Shown one piece after another: positions 9,832 through 17,598 of a DNA stretch of 64,000 bases. Below the pieces are notes generated by a model that was not told the DNA's origin, did no database searches, and saw nothing but the letters and a program-made list of their open reading frames with translations. Within the stretch, counting starts at the first letter, position 1. Each line of letters starts with the position of its first letter. The position numbers and the translations under genes were made by a program. Where the stretch lies: contig NZ_PXNQ02000011.1 in the NCBI RefSeq assembly GCF_003007735.2, forward strand, positions 62,001-126,000, written 5' to 3'. The DNA is from Paracoccus methylarcula. Lineage in GTDB: Bacteria; Pseudomonadota; Alphaproteobacteria; Rhodobacterales; Rhodobacteraceae.

Positions 9832-10122
9832 TCAGTCCGGCTCCCATCCGAAGCTGCCCGGACCGGCAAGCGCCATGCGTGCGGACAGCACCTCGTCGGG
9901 ACGGATCGACAGCGATTGCGCGAAATCCAGCACGCGGCGATCATCTTCGAGCAGGAAATCCAGGACATGCACGCAGAAATCGGGATCCCTTGCCGCCTGC
10001 CGCAGCGCTTCGGGCCGGAGCCCGCTCGTGGCCAGCAGGGCCGAAGCGAGATCGGGATGTTCCGCGATATGAACCAATGCCCTGACCGCGAGTTCCTGTG
10101 CGGCGACCGCCGAATAACTCAT
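9832..10122 (-). CDS. DUF3572 family protein
   Basis: This 96-residue soluble helical protein matches the alphaproteobacterial DUF3572 family, with the recognisable N-terminal AQELAVRALVHIAEHPDL and C-terminal GPGSFGWEPD. No function is known to me. It lies 72 nt upstream of the H-NOX-like gene on the same strand and could be co-transcribed with it. A GAGGTGAGAG ribosome site precedes the ATG. Confidence 0.85.
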   Translation of the reverse strand: MSYSAVAAQELAVRALVHIAEHPDLASALLATSGLRPEALRQAARDPDFCVHVLDFLLEDDRRVLDFAQSLSIRPDEVLSARMALAGPGSFGWEPD

Positions 10123-10331
10123 CTCTCACCTCCTGAACTTGCATGATCCGCGGCAAAGTCGCGCAGCCCTACAGCAAACTCTGGCCTCGCGGGCGTCAAG
10201 TCACTATGTTGACGGCACGAAACAAGGCGGCCGCCATTCGCCGCATGGCCCCGACAACCCGGACACGACCCGACGGGTCATGCAGGGAACCCGGCCCCAC
10301 GGCAAGGCGGATTGCGAATGGAGAAGACGGA

Positions 10332-10745
10332 ATGAGCCAGATCGAAACCGACAGCCCCGGCGAAACCGAGCGTCCGACGCGCGAGGCGATGTTGCGCGGG
10401 TTTCGTGGCCGCTGCCCCGCATGCGGAGAGGGGCGGCTGTTCAGCTCCTTTCTCAAGGTCGCCGATCATTGCCCGAATTGCGACGAGGCGCTGCATCACC
10501 AGCGCGCCGATGACGGGCCCGCCTATTTGACGATCCTGCTGGTCTCGCATCTGGGCGCGCCGCTCTTGCTGGCCTGCTACATGGCCTGGCGGCCCTCGGC
10601 TATGACCATGATCCTGAGTTTCGGCATCGGTGCGGTCGTTCTCTCGCTGCTGCTGCTGCCGCGCATCAAGGGCGGCATGGTCGGGCTGCAATGGGCGCGC
10701 CGGATGCATGGCTTCGGCTCGGCCCCCGAAGCGGCCGCGTCATGA
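10332..10745 (+). CDS. DUF983 family zinc-ribbon membrane protein
   Basis: The 137-residue protein has two CxxC pairs (CPACGEG and CPNCDEA, about residues 33-58) forming a likely zinc ribbon, followed by two transmembrane segments (TILLVSHLGAPLLLACYMAW and the segment around ILSFGIGAVVLSLLLL). I chose the ATG at 10332 because it follows AGACGGA and starts at the family N terminus; the frame is open further upstream without protein-like sequence. Its TGA overlaps the NUDIX gene start. The function is not established. Confidence 0.85.
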   Translation: MSQIETDSPGETERPTREAMLRGFRGRCPACGEGRLFSSFLKVADHCPNCDEALHHQRADDGPAYLTILLVSHLGAPLLLACYMAWRPSAMTMILSFGIGAVVLSLLLLPRIKGGMVGLQWARRMHGFGSAPEAAAS

Positions 10746-11443
10746 CGGTGCAGGACAGTCCCCCGATCCGCGACGCCTCGACGATCATCCTGCTCCGGCG
10801 TCATGCCGGGAGCAGTTCGGTGCTGATGGGCATGCGCGGCGCCAAGGCGGTCTTCATGCCGTCGAAATATGTCTTCCCGGGCGGGGCGGTGGATATCGCC
10901 GACGCCTCGGCCCCTCTGGCCCGCCCGCTTGACGAGGTGAGCCGGCGCCGCCTGCTGGAGGAGCCCCGCGATGGCCTGACCCCCGATCCCCATGCCATCG
11001 CGGCCGCCGCCCTGCGCGAACTGGCCGAGGAAACAGGCCTGCTGGTCGGCGCAGAGCAAGAGCAGGGACCCCGCAGCGATTGGCCGGGCTATGCCGAAAC
11101 CGGGCTCAGCCCCGATGCGTCAAAACTGCATTACGTCTTTCGGGCCATCACCCCGCCGGGCCGTCCGCGCCGTTTCGACGCCCGTTTCTTCGTCATGGAT
11201 GCGGATGCGATCAGCGGGGATCCCGATGATTTCGGCCGCGCCTGCGACGAGTTGTCGCATCTGCATTGGGTGCCGCTGGCCGAGGCGCGGGCGCTGAACC
11301 TGCCCTTCATCACCGAGGTGGTGCTGGCCGAGACCGCCGAACTGACCGGCTCCGTCGCCCATCACGATCCGCTGCCGGTGCCCGATACCGTGCCGTTCTT
11401 TGACAATCGCGGCAGCGCGCCCCGGTTCGCGCAGATCATCTAG
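10742..11443 (+). CDS. NUDIX hydrolase
   Basis: The 233-residue protein has a Nudix box split by a long insertion: YVFPGGAVDIAD near residue 60 and AAALRELAEETGLLVG near residue 100, where REL-EETG supplies the metal-binding glutamates. The inserted form resembles the NUDT8/NUDT19 CoA-diphosphatase-like group, but the substrate cannot be read from the sequence. It overlaps DUF983 by 4 nt, and a diverged copy of the terminator repeat follows 42 nt after its stop. Confidence 0.85.
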   Translation: MTVQDSPPIRDASTIILLRRHAGSSSVLMGMRGAKAVFMPSKYVFPGGAVDIADASAPLARPLDEVSRRRLLEEPRDGLTPDPHAIAAAALRELAEETGLLVGAEQEQGPRSDWPGYAETGLSPDASKLHYVFRAITPPGRPRRFDARFFVMDADAISGDPDDFGRACDELSHLHWVPLAEARALNLPFITEVVLAETAELTGSVAHHDPLPVPDTVPFFDNRGSAPRFAQII

Positions 11444-11485
11444 GGGAAGGCGGCGGACAGGGTTCAGGCCCTGGATGCGGTGCCT

Positions 11486-11592
11486 GCGTCCCCCGATGGC
11501 CGGGGCTTTGCGCCCCGTCGCCGGCTGGTTCTCGAACCAGTGGCGCGCCCTGCCGGCGACCCCCGCAAGGTATTTCAGCAAAGAAGAAGGGG
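11486..11592 (+). repeat. Intergenic terminator repeat, copy 2 with nested hairpin
   Basis: This has the same frame as copies 1 and 3: GCGTCCCCCGATGGCC, a GGGGC-TTTGC-GCCCC hairpin, then ACCCCCGC...GGTATTTCAGCAAAGAAGAAG. It carries an extra 42-nt nested inverted repeat: the outer arms TCGCCGGC (11518-11525) and GCCGGCGA (11552-11559) enclose CTGGTT-CTCG-AACCAG. It follows the NUDIX gene in the sense orientation. Confidence 0.65.
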
Positions 11593-11632
11593 TACCCGGT
11601 TCCTGTGGAATCCGGAGACCTTCAGACGGGTT

Positions 11633-12403
11633 TCAATGCCCCGTGAAGCGCGGCTTGCGTTTTTCGAGGAAGGCCGTCACGCCTTCGCGGAAATCGCTGC
11701 TGCGCCCGGCCTGTCCCTGCAGCTTCGCCTCCAGTTTCAGTTGTTCCTCCAGGTCATTGTCGAAAGAGGCCGACACCGCCTGCCGCACCGCGAGATAGGC
11801 CGAACTCGGTCCCTGTGACAGGTGCCGGGCACGGGCGGCGACCAGCTCGGCGAATTCTTCATCGGGAACGGCCTCCCAGATCAGGCCCCAATCGGCGGCC
11901 TGTCGCGCGGGGATGGCATCGGCAAACAGCATCATGCCCATGGCCCGCGCAGCACCCACGGCGCGGGGAATGGCCCAAGTGCCCCCCGCATCCGGCACCA
12001 GTCCGATCCGCGTGAAGGCCTGGATGAAATCCGCGCTTTCCGCCGCGATCACCACATCCGCGACCAGCGCCAGATTGGCCCCCGCCCCGGCCGCCGTGCC
12101 GTTCACCGCCGCAATGACCGGCACCGGGCAGTTGCGGACGGCATGCAGCATCGGCTCGTATTCATCGCGCAAGGTCGCCTCGAGATCGCGGGCCGCGTTC
12201 GCGTCGGTCAGATCCTGTCCGGAACAGAAGGCCCGGCCCGATCCGGTCATCACCACGCAACGCACCTGATCCGGTAGCGAGGTCAGCGCCTGCGTGATCT
12301 CGGCCCGCATTTGGCTGTTCAGCGCGTTCATCTTGTCGGGCCGGTCGAGAACCAGCCTCGCGATGCCGTCCTCGGCGCTGAACTGAATGGTTTCGAAATC
12401 CAT
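11633..12403 (-). CDS. Enoyl-CoA hydratase/isomerase family protein (PaaG-like)
   Basis: This 256-residue crotonase-fold enzyme has the CoA/oxyanion motif AFCSGQDL near residue 65 and GTAAGAGANLALVADVV near residue 107. The region FIQAFTRIGLVPDAGGTWAI resembles PaaG-type epoxyphenylacetyl-CoA isomerases, but no other paa gene is nearby, so the substrate is open. The start is the ATG at 12403, preceded by AAGGGGG at 5 nt spacing; nine extra in-frame residues upstream are not needed. It sits downstream of ccmH on the same strand. Confidence 0.85.
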   Translation of the reverse strand: MDFETIQFSAEDGIARLVLDRPDKMNALNSQMRAEITQALTSLPDQVRCVVMTGSGRAFCSGQDLTDANAARDLEATLRDEYEPMLHAVRNCPVPVIAAVNGTAAGAGANLALVADVVIAAESADFIQAFTRIGLVPDAGGTWAIPRAVGAARAMGMMLFADAIPARQAADWGLIWEAVPDEEFAELVAARARHLSQGPSSAYLAVRQAVSASFDNDLEEQLKLEAKLQGQAGRSSDFREGVTAFLEKRKPRFTGH

Positions 12404-12469
12404 GATATCCCCCTTGTTCCTTGCAGCCATGATGGCGAAATTGGCGCGGGGGGAAAGCGCAACCCTGCG

Positions 12470-12928
12470 TCACTCACGCATGATCTCGTCCAGGCGGGAT
12501 TTCTCGGCTTCGCTCAGCGGCGCTGCCGGGGGCGTAACTCCTGATCGACCTCGGATAAAAACCCATGCGATCAGCAGCCCCAGCAGCGCCATCACCGGCC
12601 CGGCCAGCCACAGGATCAGGTTGCCGCCACGGGCACGCGGCTCGAACAGAACGAACTCCCCGAAGCGATCGACCACCGCGTCGATCACCTCGTCATCATT
12701 GTCGCCCGCCACCAGCCTTTCGCGCACATAAAGCCGCAGATCGCGGCTGATGGCGGCATTCGATTCGTCGATATTCTCGCCCTGGCAGACGGGGCAGCGC
12801 AGCTTTTGCGAGATCTCGCGGGCGCGCGCCTCCATGGCCGGATCCTCCAGCACCTCGTCGGGCTGAACCGCCAGCGCGGGGGACAAAAGCGCCATCAACA
12901 ACGCGAGGATCAGGGACAGGCGTTTCAT
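12470..12928 (-). CDS. ccmH: Cytochrome c-type biogenesis protein CcmH (Ccl2)
   Basis: CcmH is a periplasmic membrane-anchored thiol protein that handles apocytochrome c haem-binding cysteines before ligation. It has a signal peptide (KRLSLILALLMALLSPALA), the redox motif LRCPVCQ at about residues 43-49, and a C-terminal transmembrane helix (LILWLAGPVMALLGLLIAW). At 152 residues it is the short form without the CcmI-type TPR domain. Its start overlaps the ccmF stop by 4 nt. Confidence 0.95.
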   Translation of the reverse strand: MKRLSLILALLMALLSPALAVQPDEVLEDPAMEARAREISQKLRCPVCQGENIDESNAAISRDLRLYVRERLVAGDNDDEVIDAVVDRFGEFVLFEPRARGGNLILWLAGPVMALLGLLIAWVFIRGRSGVTPPAAPLSEAEKSRLDEIMRE

Positions 12929-14888
12929 TCCGCGGGCACCGCCGCCATGGGGCTGCGCTTTCCTGCGCCGGCGGCGACACGGTAGCGGCGATCCGACAGG
13001 CTGATCACACCGCCAAGCGCCATCAGGATCGCTCCGGCCCAGATCCAGTTTGCGAAGGGTTTCACATAGGACCGCACCGCCCAGCCTCCGCCCTGCTGCG
13101 CATCGCCGATCACCAGGTAGATGTCGCGGAAGATGCCATTGTCGATGGCCGCCTCGGTCGTCGGCATGGCCTGCACGGGGTAGACCCGCTTCTCGGGGCG
13201 AAGCGTGGCGACATGACGACCGTTCCTGGCCACATCCATCACCGCCATCGTCGACAGGTAGTTCGGGCCCTCGACCTCGTCCACCGCCTTCAGCGTGATC
13301 CGGTAACCTGCGACATCGAAGGGCTCATCGATCCGGGCGACGCGGATATCCTCGGTCTGCCAGGCGGTCAGCAGCGCCACCCCGATGAAGGTCACGCCAA
13401 GACCCGAATGCGCCACCGCCTTGCCCCAATCCGCGCGCGGCAGGCGCAACAACCGCGACAGGCCGGATTTGCCGGTGCGATGGATCAGTTCGGCGACCGA
13501 ACCACCGATCAGCCAGGCACCCAGCCCCGCCCCGATGATCGCGATGGCAGAACGCCCGGTCGAGACCGCGAAGACCAGCAGCATGACGGCTGCCGCGAAG
13601 ATCAGCGCCCCACGCAACGGCCGGATCACCCGTGAAAGGGTGGCGCGCTTCCAGGGCATGATCGCCCCCAAGGGCAGCGCGATGGCCAGTGCCAGCATGA
13701 ATGGCGTGAAGGCCTTGTTGAAGAACGGCGCGCCGACCGACAATTTGCGGTCCCACATCATCTCGGCGAAAAGCGGCCACATGGTGCCGACGAAGACCAC
13801 GAAGGCCGAGACCGCCAGCAGCAGGTTGTTGAGCACCAGCGCCCCCTCGCGCGAGACGGGGGCAAAGACCCCCTTCGCCGTCATCTGCCCGGCCCGCGCG
13901 GCGTAAAGCGTCAGGGCGCCGCCGGTGAAGACGGCAAGGATGCCCAGGATGAAGATCCCGCGCGCCGGATCGCTGGCGAAGCTGTGGACCGAGGTGATCA
14001 CGCCCGAGCGGACGATGAAGGTGCCGATCATCGAGAAACCGAATGCCATGATCGCCAGCAGGATCGTCCAGCTTTTCAACGCCTCGCGCTTTTCGACGAC
14101 GATGGCTGAATGCAGCAGGGCGGCGGCGAGCAGCCAGGGCATGAAGCTGGCATTCTCGACCGGGTCCCAGAACCAGAACCCGCCCCAGCCCAACTCGTAA
14201 TAGGCCCACCATGACCCGAGTGCGATGCCGATGGTCAGGAACATCCAGGCCGCCAGCGTCCAGGGCCGGACCCATCGCGCCCATGCCGCGTCCACCCGCC
14301 CCTCGATCAGCGCGGCGACGGCAAAGCTGAAGCTCATCGAGAGCCCGACATAGCCGAGATAGAGGAAGGGCGGGTGAAAGGCGAGCCCCGGATCCTGCAG
14401 AAGCGGGTTCAGGTCGCGCCCGTCGAAAGGCGGATTGGCCAGCCGCAGGAACGGGTTCGAGGTAAAGATGATGAAGGCATAGAAGGCCGCGCCGACCGAG
14501 GCCTGCACCGCCAGCACCCGCGCCCGCAGGCTGGGCGGCAGGTTGCCCCCGAACACTGCCGCCGCCGCACCGAACAACGCCAGGATCAGCACCCAGAGCA
14601 GCATCGAGCCCTCGTGATTTCCCCAGACCCCGCTGATCTTGTAGATCATCGGCTTGGCGGTATGGGAATTCTCGTAGACCAGTTTCAGCGAGAAATCCGA
14701 GGTCACGAAAGCCATCGTCAGCGCGGCGAATGACAGCCCGGTCAGCAGGAATTGCGCCATGGCCGCGGGGCGGGCGCTGTCCATCCAGCCCTGCCATCCC
14801 CTTGCCGCACCGATCATCGGCACGATCATCTGATAAAGCGCCACGGCAAAGGCGAGGATCAGGCGAAATGGCCGTATTCTGCGATCAT
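12925..14888 (-). CDS. ccmF: Haem lyase CcmF (Ccl1), frameshifted near its N terminus
   Basis: CcmF is the polytopic haem:apocytochrome c ligase of system I. The WWD signature WGGFWFWDPVENASFMPW is present, as are the N-terminal KISGVWGNHEGSMLLWV and many membrane spans. The gene starts at the ATG at 14888 as MIAEYGHFA, then the frame runs into TGA. Adding one G at about 14862 (AGGCG to AGGGCG on the plus strand) continues as LILAFAVALYQ, giving a normal 654-residue protein. The single-base loss resembles those in nine other genes here and may be a sequence error. It lies upstream of ccmH and is separated from ccmE by the lysis pair. Confidence 0.88.
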
Positions 14889-14980
14889 GGGGGCAGTCCT
14901 CCGTATGCGCGTAGCATAAGGGCACGAAAAAAGGGGGGAAAGTCCCCCCTTGGTCTTTGCCTGTCAGTTTTCCGTGTGAC

Positions 14981-15502
14981 CTATCCGCGCAGGCTTGCCG
15001 CCCAATCCCGCAAGGCCGCGTTATCGGCGAAATTGTCGGCTGGAGGAACGGGGGTTGTTTTGCCTTGCACGGCGGACATTTTAGGCGATCTGTGCATGGA
15101 CCAGGCGCGATGACGGAAATGATGCGCCTCACGCGCGCCGAAATAGAAACCGACGATCGCGCCCAGCAACCACCAGAGCGGCTCGGGCACCTGCTGCAAG
15201 CCTTCCATCCGTAACCCGAATCCCTCGGGCTCAAGCATGGCATAGACGAACAATCCCATCGTCCCCAATGCCAGGGCGGGTCGGGGAAGCCTGTTCAAGC
15301 CATTGACAAAGCGATCGAACCATCCCTCGGGTGCGAGTTGAAACTCCTGACCAAACTGAGCGATAGCGCGGGCATATGCCTCTTCGTCCAGCTCCATCCG
15401 GCGTGTCGCGTTGCGGGTAAAGACCTCGGCCACGCCACGCGCGGCACCTCCGATTGCGGTCACCGCAGGAGCGCCTCCGACAAGGCGGTCGATCAGCCCC
15501 AT
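14981..15502 (-). CDS. Holin, three-transmembrane family (GTA-type release holin)
   Basis: The 173-residue protein matches the Holin_3TMs type. It has a glycine-rich N terminus (GLIDRLVGGAPAVTAIGGAARG), a soluble helical stretch, then hydrophobic helices around ALALGTMGLFVYAML and PLWWLLGAIVGFYFGAREAHH. Its ATG overlaps the end of the muramidase gene by 10 nt. In Rhodobacter capsulatus a holin/endolysin pair located away from the capsid cluster releases gene transfer agent particles. This pair looks equivalent, but I infer that from gene type and pairing only. Confidence 0.78.
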   Translation of the reverse strand: MGLIDRLVGGAPAVTAIGGAARGVAEVFTRNATRRMELDEEAYARAIAQFGQEFQLAPEGWFDRFVNGLNRLPRPALALGTMGLFVYAMLEPEGFGLRMEGLQQVPEPLWWLLGAIVGFYFGAREAHHFRHRAWSMHRSPKMSAVQGKTTPVPPADNFADNAALRDWAASLRG

Positions 15503-16104
15503 TTCGCGATCCTTTCACGATGCTCGGTTTCACTCAGATGATAGCGGGGCGCGATGAATTCTTCGGCCCGTGTGATCCAGCCACCCTTTCCGCCCGAGCG
15601 CCTGCGGGCATATTTGCGGCTGGTCGGGCGCCGATCTGCAAGCGCGTAATAATAGTTGCGCCGGGCGATCCCATAGGCATCGGCCAGATGATCGGGAGCG
15701 GCTTTGGCGGCGGCGCGCGCGGCAGCGATGGTCCGGGGTCCGATCACCCCGTCGGCCACGGCGGGAAATCCCATCCGCGACAGCAGGCGCTGCAGGATCT
15801 TCACCGCATTGGTGCCAGCATTCACATACATGTCGAAAACGCTGGCATGTATCGTTTGCGGCAATTCCGCCAATCGAGGCCCGTGGAAGTAATGCTCGAT
15901 GAAGATCCGCTCGACCTGTTCGGGCGTCAGTGCCCTCACATCGGCATTATCCACCCTGCCGTTGCCATCCAGGTCCAGCCCGAGCCTGCGCATCGTGCCG
16001 ATAGTGACACCATGCTTCGTAGCTCCGCCCGGATCGTCCGGGTCATTCACATATCCACCCTCGCGGGCGACGATCTCTCGTGCGATTTCTTCGACGCTTG
16101 GCAT
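15493..16104 (-). CDS. Glycoside hydrolase 108-type N-acetylmuramidase (endolysin) with C-terminal peptidoglycan-binding domain
   Basis: The 203-residue enzyme opens with IAREIVAREGGYVNDPDDPGG and ATKHGVTIGTMRRLG. This is the GH108 signature, with the catalytic glutamate in the REGGY segment. Residues about 100-170 form a helical PG_binding_3-like domain (AVADGVIGPRTIAAARAA). There is no signal peptide, so export would depend on the adjoining holin. I chose the ATG at 16104 because AGAGGAGA lies 4 nt upstream; the frame is open for seven more codons. It is the likely lysis partner of the holin. Confidence 0.82.
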   Translation of the reverse strand: MPSVEEIAREIVAREGGYVNDPDDPGGATKHGVTIGTMRRLGLDLDGNGRVDNADVRALTPEQVERIFIEHYFHGPRLAELPQTIHASVFDMYVNAGTNAVKILQRLLSRMGFPAVADGVIGPRTIAAARAAAKAAPDHLADAYGIARRNYYYALADRRPTSRKYARRRSGGKGGWITRAEEFIAPRYHLSETEHRERIAKWG

Positions 16105-16209
16105 TGCATCTCCTCTGGTCCACACCGCCGGAATCGGCGGGCGCGGCCAAGGTGCCTCGCGCCGGTTAACCTCGCCTTAACCATGCGCGCGTTGCCAAGC
16201 GTTCGAAAT

Positions 16210-16668
16210 TCAGTTTTCGGGTTCCTGATACACACCGCTTTCCTTAAGTGTATCAATCACTTCGCGCGGCATATAGGTCTCGTCATGCTTCGCCAGCAGG
16301 TCGCGGGCCTCGAAGAGGCCATCACGGTAATAGCCCTTGGCAATGGTGCCCTGCCCCTCCTTGAACAGGTCGGGGCGGGGATCATTGCCGATGTAACGCA
16401 CCGGGATCTCTACCGCGCCATCGGTGATGACAAAATCAAACGCGACCCCGTCGCCATTCACGATGGAGCCCTCTTTCACCAACCCGCCAAGCTGGAAATA
16501 TTCCTCTGGGGCGGGCGCGTTCTCACTGACCTGCGTGGGCGATCGATACAGGTTGATGCCGTCGCGAAACCCGTAACCGATCAGCGCGACCGCAATCACC
16601 AATGCCCCGGCCGCCCCCAGAAGAACCTGGATGCGGCGGCGTTTCTTCAGTGATTTCAATCCTGCCAT
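16210..16668 (-). CDS. ccmE: Haem chaperone CcmE
   Basis: CcmE covalently binds haem in the periplasm and passes it to CcmF. The haem-binding histidine is in LAKHDETYMP near residue 129. One N-terminal membrane anchor (VLLGAAGALVIAVALIGYG) follows a basic KSLKKRRR start, and the beta-barrel OB fold makes up the rest (152 residues). It is in the same orientation as ccmF, with the lysis pair between them. murI starts upstream with only 9 nt between the genes. Confidence 0.96.
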   Translation of the reverse strand: MAGLKSLKKRRRIQVLLGAAGALVIAVALIGYGFRDGINLYRSPTQVSENAPAPEEYFQLGGLVKEGSIVNGDGVAFDFVITDGAVEIPVRYIGNDPRPDLFKEGQGTIAKGYYRDGLFEARDLLAKHDETYMPREVIDTLKESGVYQEPEN

Positions 16669-16677
16669 CCCGGCTCC

Positions 16678-17490
16678 TCATGCAGTTTCGAAGCGAAGCG
16701 GGCGACGCAGGAACTGCACCGCCTTGCCCGAGACCCGGGTCGGATCGCCCGTGGTCAGGAAACGCGACTGCGCGCCCTCGCCCAGGAATTCGGGCCTGCG
16801 CTCTAGGTAGTCCGCCAGGCTTTCCGCCACCAGTCCCGGCTGACTGTAAACCGTCACCTGCGGACCAAGGGCCTGCTGAAAAACGGCCTCGACCAGCGGG
16901 TAATGGGTGCAACCGAGGATTGCCGCCTCGGGTTGCGGCATCCGGCGCAGCAAGGCCTCGACATGGCTGGTCACCAGCGCTTCGGCCAGGATCTCGTCCC
17001 CCTGCTCGATCGCATCGACGACACCGCCGCAGGGCTGCGCCTCGACATCCACGCCCACGGCGCGGAAGGCAAGTTCGCGCTGGAATGCCCGGCTGGCGAC
17101 GGTGGCCGGTGTCGCGAACAGCGCCACCTGCTTGATCTCTACCTCGCGCGGCGGTGAATTGTCGCCCCAACGGCGCTCGGTCAGCGCCTCGATCATCGGC
17201 ACGAAAACCCCGAGGACGCGCTTGTCTTCCGGCAACCATGTCTCTTGCATCCGGCGCAGGGCGGCGGCGCTGGCAGTGTTGCAGGCAAGGATCACGAGGT
17301 CGCAACCCTCTTGCCACAGCCTTTCGACACCCGCGCAGGTCAAATCGAAAATATCGTCGGCATCACGGACCCCGTAAGGAGCATTGGCATTGTCGCCAAG
17401 ATAGACGAGCGGCAGATCGGGCAGCCTCTCGGCAACGGCCCGGTGGATCGTCAGTCCGCCCAGCCCCGAATCGAAAATCCCGACCGCCAT
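16678..17490 (-). CDS. murI: Glutamate racemase
   Basis: MurI makes D-glutamate for peptidoglycan. The two catalytic cysteine motifs are in place: [13 protein letters not shown] near residue 70 and [13 protein letters not shown] near residue 185. The N terminus is [15 protein letters not shown]. At 270 residues it has normal length. It precedes ccmE by 9 nt and may be co-transcribed with it. Confidence 0.95.
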   Translation of the reverse strand: MAVGIFDSGLGGLTIHRAVAERLPDLPLVYLGDNANAPYGVRDADDIFDLTCAGVERLWQEGCDLVILACNTASAAALRRMQETWLPEDKRVLGVFVPMIEALTERRWGDNSPPREVEIKQVALFATPATVASRAFQRELAFRAVGVDVEAQPCGGVVDAIEQGDEILAEALVTSHVEALLRRMPQPEAAILGCTHYPLVEAVFQQALGPQVTVYSQPGLVAESLADYLERRPEFLGEGAQSRFLTTGDPTRVSGKAVQFLRRPLRFETA

Positions 17491-17598
17491 GTCATCGCTC
17501 CCTCACCCGCGTGACGCCGTTCTAGGGCGTCGCGCAGGATTTGGAAATGACACAAATGTTTGAGACCGGGATTCCAGCGCCCTTTCATGATGCGGAAA

